DNA of 64,000 bases from Akkermansiaceae bacterium (GCA_025457665.1 JALOTY010000012.1:1-64000); one strand, 5' to 3'. Shown: positions 48,124 through 58,223, counted from the first letter of the stretch. Made by a program: numbers and translations. Notes: generated by a model from the letters alone, not told the origin.

Positions 48124-48816
48124 CTACCGAAGGCCGCCCTCGTGGCGGCCTTCGCGTTTTTCCCTGCGGGCACGCAGTTCGGCCAGATTCGCCCTAGGCC
48201 TCAGAAGCCATCGGGCCATCAGCATGCCCGCCAAGCCGCCACCCAGATGGCAGAGATGGGAAATGGCAAAAATTCCGCCGGATTCCCCCAGGCCCGGCAC
48301 GAACGAAAGCGCGGCAAGGATCATCGATGCCAGCACCAGCCCGAGCCCGAAATTCCGGGCGGACAAGGGAATGGGCCACATCCGGCTTTCCGGCGAGACT
48401 GTGGAATACCACAGGATCAAGGCAAAGATCCCGCCGGATGAACCTACCAGCGCATCCCCGCTCGGCGACAGCAGGTGGAAAAGTCCACCAGCGGCCACCC
48501 CGGCACCCAAAACCTGCCAGAAGACCCGGACACCAAGGATCGATGAAACTCTCGCCCCGAAGTATCCGAGAAACAGACCATTCAAGAGCACATGGGTCCA
48601 GTTTCCATGCAGCAGCGCATGGGTCAGGAACTGCCACAGCCATCCCTTGCCCAGACCTTCATGACTCAGGCCCAGGAGCGAATACCAGTGGATCGATCGC
48701 TCTGCACCTCCCGCCAGTTCGACAAAGCCATGGATGAGGATCAATCCACCCGCGACCATCCACGGTGTCGGCCCGCCTCCCCGAGGAAATGAAGGGAATC
48801 GGCGGCTTCCATTCAT
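48124..48816 (-). CDS. Rhomboid-family intramembrane serine protease
   Basis: FLTHALLHGNWTHVLLNGLFLGYFGARV, ALVGSSGGIFALI, HLCHLGGGLAGMLMARW. Confidence 0.88.
   Translation of the reverse strand: MNGSRRFPSFPRGGGPTPWMVAGGLILIHGFVELAGGAERSIHWYSLLGLSHEGLGKGWLWQFLTHALLHGNWTHVLLNGLFLGYFGARVSSILGVRVFWQVLGAGVAAGGLFHLLSPSGDALVGSSGGIFALILWYSTVSPESRMWPIPLSARNFGLGLVLASMILAALSFVPGLGESGGIFAISHLCHLGGGLAGMLMARWLLRPRANLAELRARREKREGRHEGGLR
48129..48160 (+). terminator. Intrinsic terminator of the + strand lipoprotein gene, embedded in the rhomboid 3' CDS
   Basis: GAAGGCCGCC ctcgt GGCGGCCTTC gcgttttt. Confidence 0.8.
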
Positions 48817-48862
48817 GGTGCACCGCCTGTTGGAAAACTCCTTTCGGGGACCCTTCCGCTCA

Positions 48863-49435
48863 TCAATCCATCGCCTTCGAGCGCGGCTCGCGGCGGATCG
48901 GATCCTCAGCACCGGCGCTGGTCACGAAAGGCCCACCTTCCATGGGAGCCACGCCGGAGAATGCCACGTCCGGCATCTCGCTCGGACGCCCTGCCAGCGG
49001 GAAATCCTTGCGCAAGGGATGGAAAGGATAGCCCTCCCACATCAGGATGCGCCGCAGGTCCGGGTGACCCTTGAAGCGGATCCCCATCATGTCGTAAACC
49101 TCGCGCTCGTGCCACTCGGCACCCGCCCAGAGGTCCACCACCGTCGGCACTTCTTCGTCCTCACCGACCTTGGCACGCACCCGCAGATGCTTGGCGTCAT
49201 CGACCGTGGCCAATTCATAAACCATCTCAAACCGCGGATCACTGCCGAAATGGTCGAGACTGGAGATATCTAACAAGAAATCATACCCGAGATCCTGGTT
49301 GGCAAACACCAGGACGTCCCTGAGGGAGGCGAGAATCACTTCGAGTGTGTGCTCACCGCGAAACTCCGTCTCCGCCACGAGCCCCGAAGCGAACTTCTGC
49401 TTCAGCACGGCAATGTCTTCTATCAGGTCGCTCAT
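48863..49435 (-). CDS. nuoC: NADH-quinone oxidoreductase subunit C
   Basis: FLLDISSLDHF, VDLWAGAEWHEREVYDMMGIRFKGHPDLRRILMWEGYPFHPLRKDFPL. Confidence 0.93.
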   Translation of the reverse strand: MSDLIEDIAVLKQKFASGLVAETEFRGEHTLEVILASLRDVLVFANQDLGYDFLLDISSLDHFGSDPRFEMVYELATVDDAKHLRVRAKVGEDEEVPTVVDLWAGAEWHEREVYDMMGIRFKGHPDLRRILMWEGYPFHPLRKDFPLAGRPSEMPDVAFSGVAPMEGGPFVTSAGAEDPIRREPRSKAMD

Positions 49436-49440
49436 GATTC

Positions 49441-49980
49441 TCAGGATGCGATGTCTTCGAAAAACTCCTTCTTCTGCTCCGCCAAAGCCGAGCTGCCTTC
49501 GATCTTCTCCTGCAGCTTCATCAATCCATTGATCAGGGCCTCGGGGCGCGGAGGGCAGCCGGAAATGTAAACATCCACCGGAATAAGCCGGTCGATCCCC
49601 TGCAAGGTCGCATAGCTCCGGTACATCCCACCGCTGGATGCACAGGCGCCCATGGCGATGCACCATTTCGGCTCCGGCATCTGGTCCCAGATGCGCTTGA
49701 CCGCAAGGGCCATCTTGTAGGTCACCGTTCCGGAAACGATCATCACATCCGCTTGCCGCGGCGAGAAACGCATGACCTCCATGCCAAAGCGGGAGAGGTC
49801 GAAACGCGAGCACGCGGACGCCATCATTTCGATCGCGCAGCAGGCAAGACCCATGGGCATCGGCCACAGGGAGTTCTTGCGCATCCAGTTCATCGCGGCA
49901 TCCACCCGGGTGACGATGACATTGCCTTCGATTTTCGAATCGTAGGTCGTGAGGTGGGATTGGGAATTGTCGGAAACCAT
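49441..49980 (-). CDS. nuoB: NADH-quinone oxidoreductase subunit B
   Basis: [49 protein letters not shown]. Confidence 0.95.
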   Translation of the reverse strand: MVSDNSQSHLTTYDSKIEGNVIVTRVDAAMNWMRKNSLWPMPMGLACCAIEMMASACSRFDLSRFGMEVMRFSPRQADVMIVSGTVTYKMALAVKRIWDQMPEPKWCIAMGACASSGGMYRSYATLQGIDRLIPVDVYISGCPPRPEALINGLMKLQEKIEGSSALAEQKKEFFEDIAS

Positions 49981-50063
49981 GGCGGCGGCGGGACCATGCC
50001 CCCCACCGCCTGACTCCTCAAGCGGTTTGTGCGCTTCTCCGGGGGGAATCGGAAGAATTTCCC

Positions 50064-50906
50064 TCAGGAACCCTCCCCCGCGGCGGTCCAGCCCGACCAG
50101 GCCCAGAGGGTTGGATCCAGTGCCCGATGCGCTCCTGCGACGATTTCCGCTGCCGCCCCGGCATCCTCAAGGACCGCAAAAACCGTCGAACCCGAGCCAC
50201 TCATCAGGGCCCCGGCCACTCCCGGCTGAGCGCGAAGCCATTCCTTCAGCTCGGCCAGAAAGCGATGTTTGCTGAAAACCGGTCGCTCCAAATCATTCAG
50301 CAATTCCCCCCAGGAAAAGGCCTGAGCCGCGTAGCCCACCCCGGGGATTTCCTCGGAATCCGCCCAGCGTCGATACGCATCCGGCGTCGCCACACCGAAA
50401 CCCGGTTTGAAAAGAAGCACCGGAAGGCTCGGCAGCGTCGGCCCGGACTCGATGATCTCTCCTCGCCCGCGGACCCTCGCCACCGCGGGTCCCATGAAAA
50501 AGGGGATGTCCGACCCCAGTTTTCCGCCCAACTCCATCAGCCCATCCATTCCGAGCCCGCTGCCAAGCATTTGATCGAGGGCCAGCAGGGTCGATGCCGC
50601 ATCGCTGCTCCCGCCACCCAGTCCCGCACCGTGGGGGACCCGCTTTTCCAAATGGATGCGCAGGGGCACCCGATTTCCGGTCACTTCGCGGATGGCGGCT
50701 ACGGCCTTCAAAACCAGATTCGATCCATCGAGGGGAACACCCGGCTGGTTGCAGGTGAAATGATCCTCATCCGCCACCTCGATCTCCAATCGATCCGCGA
50801 GACCCGGCAGGCGGACCATCACGGATTCCAGCTCATGAAATCCATCCGCGCGTTTCCCCAGGATCCTGAGCGAGAGATTCAGCTTGGCCGGAGCATCGAT
50901 GATCAC
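50064..50906 (-). CDS. ispE: 4-diphosphocytidyl-2-C-methyl-D-erythritol kinase
   Basis: [48 protein letters not shown] 50906 preferred, ATG 50936 possible. Confidence 0.93.
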   Translation of the reverse strand: MIIDAPAKLNLSLRILGKRADGFHELESVMVRLPGLADRLEIEVADEDHFTCNQPGVPLDGSNLVLKAVAAIREVTGNRVPLRIHLEKRVPHGAGLGGGSSDAASTLLALDQMLGSGLGMDGLMELGGKLGSDIPFFMGPAVARVRGRGEIIESGPTLPSLPVLLFKPGFGVATPDAYRRWADSEEIPGVGYAAQAFSWGELLNDLERPVFSKHRFLAELKEWLRAQPGVAGALMSGSGSTVFAVLEDAGAAAEIVAGAHRALDPTLWAWSGWTAAGEGS

Positions 50907-50913
50907 GGCCGGA

Positions 50914-51591
50914 TCATGCCCCGCAGCCCCCGGCAATCAATGCCAACATCCGACCCGTTTTGCCTTTCTCCATGCGGTAGCTGTAGCAGCCCTCGGGATC
51001 TCCTGCCGTATTCTGCCTGCAGTCCTCGAAATGCCCCACTCCCGCCGCCAGTGCCTGGCGACCGATCTCGGCAGCGAAATCGATTTCATAGTCCGGCGGA
51101 CGAATGCACGGCCCCAAAACGACCACCAGATCCTCGGGACGGGTTCCGAACTCCCGCTTCATGCGCTCGACCGCCACCCCCAAGATCTCCAACTCGGTGC
51201 CCTTTTTCCCGGAATGCAGGAGGCCCACGGCACCACTGCCCCGATCCGCCATCCAAATCGCGCCGCAATCCGCCACGTAGATTCCCAGAACCTCACCTGG
51301 CCCCGCCGTGAGCAGCCCATCCACTCCCGGCACCACCGGCATCCCGTCTCCGGCCATCCACAGATTCGCCGTCGGCACCACCGCGACCCCGCTGCCATGC
51401 ACCTGCTCGGCGCGCCACCAGATCGATTTCCCGTAAGCCGCCTTGACCGATTCCTCGTGAAAACTCCTCAGCCGGCACATCGCCTGATCCCGGTCCACCT
51501 CCACCGGCAGACCCGCAATCCTCCCCACCCAGCCGGCTTTCACGCCCGGCAGGCCGTTCAATGCATCCAGATACAAAGGCGCCTCCACCAC
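50914..51591 (-). CDS. pgeF: YfiH/PgeF-type laccase-domain (polyphenol oxidase/peptidoglycan editing) protein
   Basis: EQVHGSGVAVV, DGLLTAGPGEVLGIYVADCGAIWMAD, GLLHSGKKG, VVLGPCIRPPDYEI; GTG start approximate. Confidence 0.82.
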   Translation of the reverse strand: MVEAPLYLDALNGLPGVKAGWVGRIAGLPVEVDRDQAMCRLRSFHEESVKAAYGKSIWWRAEQVHGSGVAVVPTANLWMAGDGMPVVPGVDGLLTAGPGEVLGIYVADCGAIWMADRGSGAVGLLHSGKKGTELEILGVAVERMKREFGTRPEDLVVVLGPCIRPPDYEIDFAAEIGRQALAAGVGHFEDCRQNTAGDPEGCYSYRMEKGKTGRMLALIAGGCGA

Positions 51592-51658
51592 AGTGCGAAC
51601 ACCATAGTGGAGGCGATGAAGCTTCGCAAGCGAATGGGGGAATCCGCTAACAGCTTTT

Positions 51659-52120
51659 TCAGGCGATCTCGCGGCTCTTGAGCGCACGCTTGGTGTGCTC
51701 AACAGCTTCGGCTTGATCCTCATCCATTTCGGCGAGGATGCCGGCCAGGTCCTTGGCGATTTCCTTACGCATTTTCGACACGAGTTCGACACCCTTCTGG
51801 GTAATCCGAACCATGATCTTGCGACGGTCTTCGGCGGCATGGACCCGTTCGACATAGCCGAGTTTTTCCAAACGATCGACGAGCCCCGTGGCTGCGGCGG
51901 TCGAATGACCCATCTTCTTCGCGATATCCGACATGGTCAGATACTCCTCGCTCGAAAGATAGGCCAAGAGGAAGAACTGCGGGAACGATACGTTTCCCTT
52001 GTTGAGTTTCGTGGACAGGTTCAGGATGCAGGAGCGCTGCGTGAATAGGACGAAGTCAGCAAGACGGTTGGCATCGGCGTGCAGTGTCGGACCCTCTGGG
52101 CCCTGGGTGCTCAGTTTCAT
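51659..52120 (-). CDS. MarR-family transcriptional regulator
   Basis: LSSEEYLTMSDIAKKMGHSTAAATGLVDRLEKLGYVERVHAAEDRRKIMVRITQKG. Confidence 0.92.
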   Translation of the reverse strand: MKLSTQGPEGPTLHADANRLADFVLFTQRSCILNLSTKLNKGNVSFPQFFLLAYLSSEEYLTMSDIAKKMGHSTAAATGLVDRLEKLGYVERVHAAEDRRKIMVRITQKGVELVSKMRKEIAKDLAGILAEMDEDQAEAVEHTKRALKSREIA

Positions 52121-52257
52121 GATGGCTGGTTGTAGTGTTCATGTTTCGGGACATGTAAGGGAGCACAGCCTTTGTGCGACGCAGATTAGCAACCCTGCCC
52201 GATGGTAAGCAATGATAAATTGTAAAATTTCGCCGATTCCCCGGAAACTTTTGAAAA

Positions 52258-52701
52258 TTAACCACTTCCATCACGATTGGAGCCTTCTAAATCTTCCTGA
52301 TCATCGGCTTTTTTCGATTTCTCAGCTTCGGGCGAGGCATTTTCGGGAGGCTTGGGGGTCGGCTCGGGCGTGGTTGGCAGGTCTTCTTTCCGCGGTCGGC
52401 CGTAAGCGGCATCGCCTACTTTGACCTCGCCCCCCTTGATATCCGCGGCGGCGTAGCGGCTCGACCTTTCCCCTGTCACGACCAGCGTGGCGCTCCGACC
52501 CTCCCCACGCGTCGTCACCAGCAAGCCGGATCCCGGAGTGAATTCGCCGTAGCCTTCGATCAGCACGAAGCCCTCTTTCTCGTGGACCGATGCCACCCGC
52601 CCGATGAGCTTCGGTGCCGTTGGCGAGCTTTCCTCCTCCTCCGGTTTGTCGGCACAGGAAACCCAACAGAACGACAACAGCAGCAAAGCCCGGAAATTCA
52701 T
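52258..52701 (-). CDS. Putative lipoprotein
   Basis: Lipobox FCWVSC; LIGRVASVHEKEGFVLIEGYGEFTPGSGLLVTTRGEGRSATLVVTGE. Confidence 0.6.
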   Translation of the reverse strand: MNFRALLLLSFCWVSCADKPEEEESSPTAPKLIGRVASVHEKEGFVLIEGYGEFTPGSGLLVTTRGEGRSATLVVTGERSSRYAAADIKGGEVKVGDAAYGRPRKEDLPTTPEPTPKPPENASPEAEKSKKADDQEDLEGSNRDGSG

Positions 52702-52878
52702 CACTCCGGGAAGCGACACCAGCGCCGCGAAACGTTCAAGCGAGCAATCCTCAAGCCCCTTCCCCTCCTTGCCTGGCAAGCGCTGGCGGGAAGCGGACGA
52801 AAAGGAATGCTTTTTCTTCCTTCGCACCATTGACGACCGCCCGACCCTATGGTTCAACCCGTCCGACCCCAACCCAAC

Positions 52879-52969
52879 GGATCGGTGGCTGAGCGGTCGA
52901 AAGCACACCTTTGCTAAAGGTGCGTAGCCCAAAAGGTTACCGAGGGTTCGAATCCCTCCCGGTCCGCCA
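52879..52969 (+). tRNA. tRNA-Ser (anticodon GCT), CCA encoded
   Basis: Acceptor GGATCGG/CCGGTCC; anticodon arm CACCT-TTGCTAA-AGGTG; long variable arm; T arm GAGGGTTCGAATCCCTC; CCA. Confidence 0.92.
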
Positions 52970-53004
52970 CGCCCCCACCCCCGTCCGCGGGAGTGGGGGC
53001 GTGG
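52967..53004 (+). terminator. Long hairpin abutting tRNA 3' end, possible terminator
   Basis: CCACGCCCCCAC / GTGGGGGCGTGG 12-bp perfect stem starting at the CCA; no U tract. Confidence 0.45.
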
Positions 53005-53183
53005 CGCTTCAGGTGGGAGGCACTCCCTCCCGGAGCGCAGCGAAGGAGGGTTTGAAAACAGCGAGCCGAGCCCATCGGTTAGGGCGTGGCTTGGCCGCAA
53101 AACCACCGAAATGGACCTTTGTCCGTGCCAATACCTCCGAGATCCCGTCGATTTCGTCGTTCCTATCCTGCTTCTGGGGGCGA

Positions 53184-54488
53184 TCACCTGAACAAAACCC
53201 TGCTGGCGATCGCGTCCGGCATCGGAATCGCCCGGGAATAGAGGAAAGCACCATCGGTTTCGAAGCCGGGCAGGTTGCGAAGCTTGACGAGCGACTCCCG
53301 TTGGGCGGGCGTGAGCGTGCGGTTCACCTTGGCGAAGGCCTCGGCATAAAGAATCGCGAGGCGGGCGTCGCTGCGGCCGTAGTCGCGGGCGAGTTCGAGC
53401 ACCTTGGCGGAGTCCGGCTTGTTTCCGGAAAGGGCGCGGCGGAGTTCGGTGGAAATTTCCCGGCGCAGACGGACGATGGCGGCAAGGTCATCGCGCTGGC
53501 TTTCGATGATGGCGGTCACGGCGGTGCGTTGTTCCGGAGTCAGGGTTTGGAGGAACCCCGCGCCGCTGTCGCCGGTCAGCGCGGTGCTGATCGATGCCCC
53601 GCGCTTGCCCATGACGGGCATGTCCTTGAGATAGAAACCCCCGAAGTAAGTGCCGTGACGCTCGGGACAGAAATAAACGTCGGCCTCCGCCGACCCGGCG
53701 CACCAACTGAACATCTCGCTGGCATAGGTCATGACCAGAACCTGGATCAGGCGGTTTCCCCCGCCCCCGCGCGGTTTGCCGACTCGCTGGCGTGCCTGTT
53801 CCGGCCAGGTGGAGGAATCGCCAAATTTCAGCTTGGCCATGGCCTGTTTCTGATCTTCGTCGAGCGAGCGAAGAACATCCGCAAAGACCTCGGCCCGACG
53901 CAGCGACAGCCGGGCATCCAACTCCCAGAAACCGGCCAGGTGTCCGGCGATGGCATCGTGGTCAAGTCCGCTTTTGTCGGCGGGAAGATCGTCGTTGCGC
54001 AAGCGCCAGAAGGCGTCGATGACCGGAAAACGGCGCATGGCGAGGTCCTCGACCTGCACGGCCTGCTCGGATGCGAGGGCGAGAAATTTCGCTTCCTGCT
54101 CGTCGTTCAGGATGGCCAGCACGTTGTCGGCGATGCGCGTGAGGAAATCGGTATTGTGCCCGCCGGTGCCGGTGTCGATGTCGCGCATGTACTGGAAGCC
54201 GAAGTAGTCGCAGACCTTGCCGGGCGGAATGAAGGTGCATTCGCCCATGCTCTTGGCTGTTAGAAAGGCGAGGCCATTGAAGGCAATGGTGTGGAGCTGG
54301 GCCTCGTCCGAGGTGGCCTGCCCGATCGAGTAGCGCTGCGGCCCCTTGTCGCCACGGGGCCCGCGCAGCCCGCCGTCCCGCCTTTCGTTCTGGCGATCTT
54401 TTGGCGGCCGTTCATCCCCCTGCTGCTGGGGAAAGGCCGGGCAGATGCCGAGAAGGGTGGCAAGGAGGACGATGGAAGTCGGTTTCAT
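53184..54488 (-). CDS. Secreted hypothetical protein with repeated LTPxQ (Spy-like) motifs
   Basis: Signal peptide MKPTSIVLLATLLGICPAFP; SLDEDQKQAMAKL, LTPEQRTAVTAIIESQRDDLAAI, LTPAQRESLVKL; ATGA overlap with upstream sulfatase. Confidence 0.6.
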   Translation of the reverse strand: MKPTSIVLLATLLGICPAFPQQQGDERPPKDRQNERRDGGLRGPRGDKGPQRYSIGQATSDEAQLHTIAFNGLAFLTAKSMGECTFIPPGKVCDYFGFQYMRDIDTGTGGHNTDFLTRIADNVLAILNDEQEAKFLALASEQAVQVEDLAMRRFPVIDAFWRLRNDDLPADKSGLDHDAIAGHLAGFWELDARLSLRRAEVFADVLRSLDEDQKQAMAKLKFGDSSTWPEQARQRVGKPRGGGGNRLIQVLVMTYASEMFSWCAGSAEADVYFCPERHGTYFGGFYLKDMPVMGKRGASISTALTGDSGAGFLQTLTPEQRTAVTAIIESQRDDLAAIVRLRREISTELRRALSGNKPDSAKVLELARDYGRSDARLAILYAEAFAKVNRTLTPAQRESLVKLRNLPGFETDGAFLYSRAIPMPDAIASRVLFR

Positions 54489-55846
54489 CGGACGGGTTTG
54501 GTGGGTCGGTTTGGTTTTGCATGTTCCCTTCCGCGCTGCGGTCGGGCCTCGGGATCGTAGGCGGGATTGGGCGTCTGCGGCATCGCCGCACCGATGGCAC
54601 GTCGCCAGGCTTTGAGGCGGGATAGCAGATTGCTGGCGGCAGCAGGATCGACGGTCGCAAGGTTGCGCTCCTCCGCCGGATCGCGGGCGAGATTGAAAAA
54701 TTCGATCGCTCCGGTTTCGAGGTTCTCAACGAGCTTGAAGTCACCATGACGAATCGCGCCCGCAGGCCCGAAGCGACCGGTGTAACATGGGAAATGCCAG
54801 AACAGGTCGCGGGCTGGCAGCTCCCCCTCTCCTGTTAGAATGGGACGCAGGCTGACACCATCGACCTCGGCTGGCGGGATCCCCGCGAAGTCGAGAACAG
54901 TCGGCAAAACATCCATCGTGACGACTGGCGTGCCGCAGGTGAAACCCGCACGAACCCCCGGGCCTGCAACAAGCATCGGCACGCGCAGCCCACCCTGATA
55001 GAGTGAGCCCTTATGTCCACGCAGCGGCGCGGTGAACGCGGCTTCGCCTCCGTTATCGGAGAAGAAGATGATGAGTGTGTTTTCCGCCAAGCCGGCCGAG
55101 TCGATCTCCTCGATCACCAAACCGACGGCCCTGTCGAGCGCTTCGACCGTGGCGGCGAATTCGGGATTGGGCGACCCGCGGCGGCGGTATTTCTCCAAAA
55201 GCTCCGGCTCCGGCTCGTAAGGGGCATGGACCGCATGGGGGGCAAAGTAGAGGAACCACGGGCGATCCTTGTTAGAGCGGATGAACGAGACGCACTCGCC
55301 GGCCATCACTTCGGTGAGATCGCGTCCCTGCTCGTCGCGATAGCGATCATTTTCGAAACCGAGTTCCTTCGGTTGGCGGCTGAAATCGAAACCCCGTCCG
55401 GCAGGAGCACCCGGACCACGGCGGCCCCGGCCAAGGTTCCACATGCCCACCATGCCGGTCGCGTAACCCGCATCGCGGAGCCGATCGGCGATCGTCACTG
55501 CCTCAGGCCCGAGCTCCGCACGACTCTGGGCGGCGATCACCTTGTGCCAGGGAGATCCGGGCGCGTGGCGGTCATCAATCACGGTGTAGATGCCGTGGCG
55601 CGGCGGGTATTGACCGGTCATCAGGCAGGCCCGGGTGGGGGCGCAGTTCGGGGCACTGGCGCAGGCCTCGCTGAAAACGCTGCCGCGTTTGGCCAAGGCA
55701 TCGAGTTGCGGGGTGTCGATGTCCCGATTTCCGGCAAATCCCACATCGCGCCACCCGAGGTCGTCGGCGAGGATGACTACGACATTGGGGCGCTGGCCCG
55801 CGGCGGTCGGGATCGCAAACAGGGCGAGAAGCAGCAGGGCTTTCAT
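54485..55846 (-). CDS. Sulfatase (Cys-type, CAPTR motif)
   Basis: RPNVVVILADDLGWRDVG, ASAPNCAPTRACLMTGQYPPRHGIYTV, FFSDNGGEA. Confidence 0.93.
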   Translation of the reverse strand: MKALLLLALFAIPTAAGQRPNVVVILADDLGWRDVGFAGNRDIDTPQLDALAKRGSVFSEACASAPNCAPTRACLMTGQYPPRHGIYTVIDDRHAPGSPWHKVIAAQSRAELGPEAVTIADRLRDAGYATGMVGMWNLGRGRRGPGAPAGRGFDFSRQPKELGFENDRYRDEQGRDLTEVMAGECVSFIRSNKDRPWFLYFAPHAVHAPYEPEPELLEKYRRRGSPNPEFAATVEALDRAVGLVIEEIDSAGLAENTLIIFFSDNGGEAAFTAPLRGHKGSLYQGGLRVPMLVAGPGVRAGFTCGTPVVTMDVLPTVLDFAGIPPAEVDGVSLRPILTGEGELPARDLFWHFPCYTGRFGPAGAIRHGDFKLVENLETGAIEFFNLARDPAEERNLATVDPAAASNLLSRLKAWRRAIGAAMPQTPNPAYDPEARPQRGREHAKPNRPTKPVR

Positions 55847-57249
55847 GGCTTGCGCTTGTTCTTTCCCTCCCTGCGCGGTGCGGGTGCCGCTGCGGGATCA
55901 TAGTCGGGATTGACCGTCGGCATGGCGGCACCGGCCTCTTTCAACCGCTCGCGAAGACGTGACTCAAGACGGTCGGCAAGTTCCTTGCGCTCGTTCGCGA
56001 GGTCGTTGCGTTCCGCAGGGTCGTGACGGAGATCGAAGAGCTTCCGGGTCCGGGTTTCGATCGACAGGATGAGCTTGAAGTCGCCTTCGCGGATCGCCGA
56101 CTGGGGGGTGTCGCCCTGATAATGGGGGAAATGAAAAAGCAGGGCCGGGTCGTGGCGCTCGACAGGCTGATCGCGACCTAACAGCACGGGCGTCAGATCA
56201 CCGCCATCCAGCTTCGACGGCAGGTCATCCTTGATGCCAGCCCAGCGGCAGAAGGTGGGGAACCAATCGTAGCCGACGACCGGTTGATGGCACCATGAGC
56301 CGGGCTCGATCCCTGGGCCACGGACGATAAAGGGCACACGGATGCCTCCTTCCCAGAGCGCACCCTTGCCGCCATGCAGGCGGTCTGTCGAGCCCTTGCC
56401 GCCCTTGCCTCCGCCTCCGCCGTTGTCGGCCATGTAGATGACATAGGTGTTTTTTTCCAGACCCAGCGTGGCGACGGCATCAAGCAGTCGGCCAACACCG
56501 GTATCGAGATCATAAGAAAGGGCCGCCACGGCTGGATCTCGATGGATGCGGCCGGGCGTCTTGGCTGAGAAGCGCGCGAGACTGGCTTTGAGCGCATTCT
56601 CCGGCCGGTGGAGCGCGTGATAGGACATCTGAAGGTAGAAGGGCTTTCCCTCCTCAGCCCGGGCGGCCATGAAGGATTTCGCCCGCTCCGTCATCCCAAA
56701 GATGTCCACCGGGTTCGGATCGATGAATGGATCGGCATCGTGGTTCCCGGTATCACCATCGCTGACATCGAAACCATGTGCTTCCGGCCCGCCCCCGGCG
56801 AGGTGCCACTTGCCGAAGTGGGCGGTGGCGTATCCGGCTCCGCGCAGCAGTTCGGGAAACGTGGTTTCTTCCGCTCGAATCGATTTCCGCGAGGCACCCT
56901 CCACGAGTTTGTGGCCGGATTCCGGCGGCGCGGCCTTGGTCCAACCAAGTCGGGCGGGCGTCATGCCGGTGAGCAGGCTGATGCGGGTCGGCGAGCAGAC
57001 TGGTGCGGGCGCATAGCCATTCGAAAAACGCATGCCCGAAGCCGCGAATTTTTCCAGATTCGGAGTTTCATGGTAGTCGCTCCGGGATCCCGGCATGTCC
57101 GGATGCATGCGGGTGGAAAGACCGTTCCAGCTCTGGTCATCGGCGAGCAGCACGATGATGTTGGGGTGGGGCACCGGGGTCGGCTCGACTGCCGCCAGCA
57201 GCAGACTGCAGGCGGTGAATGCAAGATGAGTGATGATGGGGATCTTCAT
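55843..57249 (-). CDS. Sulfatase (Cys-type, CSPTR motif)
   Basis: HPNIIVLLADDQSWNGLS, APAPVCSPTRISLLTGMTPARLG, MADNGGGGG. Confidence 0.93.
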   Translation of the reverse strand: MKIPIITHLAFTACSLLLAAVEPTPVPHPNIIVLLADDQSWNGLSTRMHPDMPGSRSDYHETPNLEKFAASGMRFSNGYAPAPVCSPTRISLLTGMTPARLGWTKAAPPESGHKLVEGASRKSIRAEETTFPELLRGAGYATAHFGKWHLAGGGPEAHGFDVSDGDTGNHDADPFIDPNPVDIFGMTERAKSFMAARAEEGKPFYLQMSYHALHRPENALKASLARFSAKTPGRIHRDPAVAALSYDLDTGVGRLLDAVATLGLEKNTYVIYMADNGGGGGKGGKGSTDRLHGGKGALWEGGIRVPFIVRGPGIEPGSWCHQPVVGYDWFPTFCRWAGIKDDLPSKLDGGDLTPVLLGRDQPVERHDPALLFHFPHYQGDTPQSAIREGDFKLILSIETRTRKLFDLRHDPAERNDLANERKELADRLESRLRERLKEAGAAMPTVNPDYDPAAAPAPRREGKNKRKP

Positions 57250-58223
57250 GGTTCTGTTAGAATGGTTCGACCTGGTTCGTGGTAGTGCCCATGGCTGAAG
57301 AAATCCGCAGGCAGGGGCGCGGTGGACTCAAGGATGACCGCGATACTCCGCGGGCCGCCGTTGCCGCGTGGCAGGTGTCTCAGGATCATCCGTTCAAGCA
57401 GTCCGGTCTCCGGATGAAACCACAATTCGACTTCGCGCGGGCCACCGTGATCAGCAGAGCGCCGGGAAGCGATGAGCTTCCATGTCTCCCGGGATGAGTG
57501 ATCGAGCCACTCGATCTGATAGAGTGGCTTTAAGTCATCGATCTGGGTGCGCAGATCGAGAAAGGCGAGATCGCTGCTTCTCGCGAAGATCGCACGGCCG
57601 AAGCGCTCCGGGTCCGGGCTCACCCGCACCGCTTCCCCGCCGCGTAGGCTCCAACTCTCTCCCCCGTCGCTGCCAATCACCCTCGACTGGCCGTTCGGCA
57701 GCGATTGGCTGAGGACGAACTCACCCGGACCCCGCAGCCAGAGCCTCGCCCCATCGAGGAAGTTCGCGGGAGGAAATCGACCACGGTCGGCACGAGGGGG
57801 CATTTCCTCGTCGGCAGGCTCGATCACCTCGATCCGGTAGGTCCGGTCATGGCTTTCGTTCAGCGTTTGGATCACCCGCTCGAGCGCCGCACTCGCCCGG
57901 GTGGGAAGCAATGAGAACGCGACAACACAAGCGGCAATCCCGGCCGCGGCCGCAGGTAGCCAGAAGCCAAGCAGGTGCCGCTCTTTGCGAGCGGGCGGGT
58001 GCTCGATATCCCGGAAAAAAGCAGGCGCATCGGCGGCAAATGCTCCTGCTCCGGCCTCACGCGCGAGCATGCCGTGGAGCATCGCGTGATCGAGAAAACG
58101 ACGACGGCTTTCAGGTGACGATCCGAGCAGACGGGCAAGTTCAACGCGCTCCCCCTCATCCGCCAAGCCGTGGAGCGTGCGCAATGCCAGATTATCAAGC
58201 GAAGGGCTGTTAGAATCGCTCAT
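57246..58223 (-). CDS. Anti-sigma/FecR-like membrane protein with LolA/RseB-like C-terminal region
   Basis: N-terminal RVELARLLGSSPESRRRFLDHAMLHGMLARE, single TM LLGFWLPAAAAGIAACVVAFSLL; ATGA-coupled to sigma factor. Confidence 0.6.
   Translation of the reverse strand: MSDSNSPSLDNLALRTLHGLADEGERVELARLLGSSPESRRRFLDHAMLHGMLAREAGAGAFAADAPAFFRDIEHPPARKERHLLGFWLPAAAAGIAACVVAFSLLPTRASAALERVIQTLNESHDRTYRIEVIEPADEEMPPRADRGRFPPANFLDGARLWLRGPGEFVLSQSLPNGQSRVIGSDGGESWSLRGGEAVRVSPDPERFGRAIFARSSDLAFLDLRTQIDDLKPLYQIEWLDHSSRETWKLIASRRSADHGGPREVELWFHPETGLLERMILRHLPRGNGGPRSIAVILESTAPLPADFFSHGHYHEPGRTILTEP

Noticed and set aside
52953-53033. 10-nt direct repeat TCCCTCCCGG at the tRNA-Ser 3' end and at 53024, considered as an att site of an integrated element
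   Set aside because: Too short and only 71 bp apart; no integrase or phage genes nearby.
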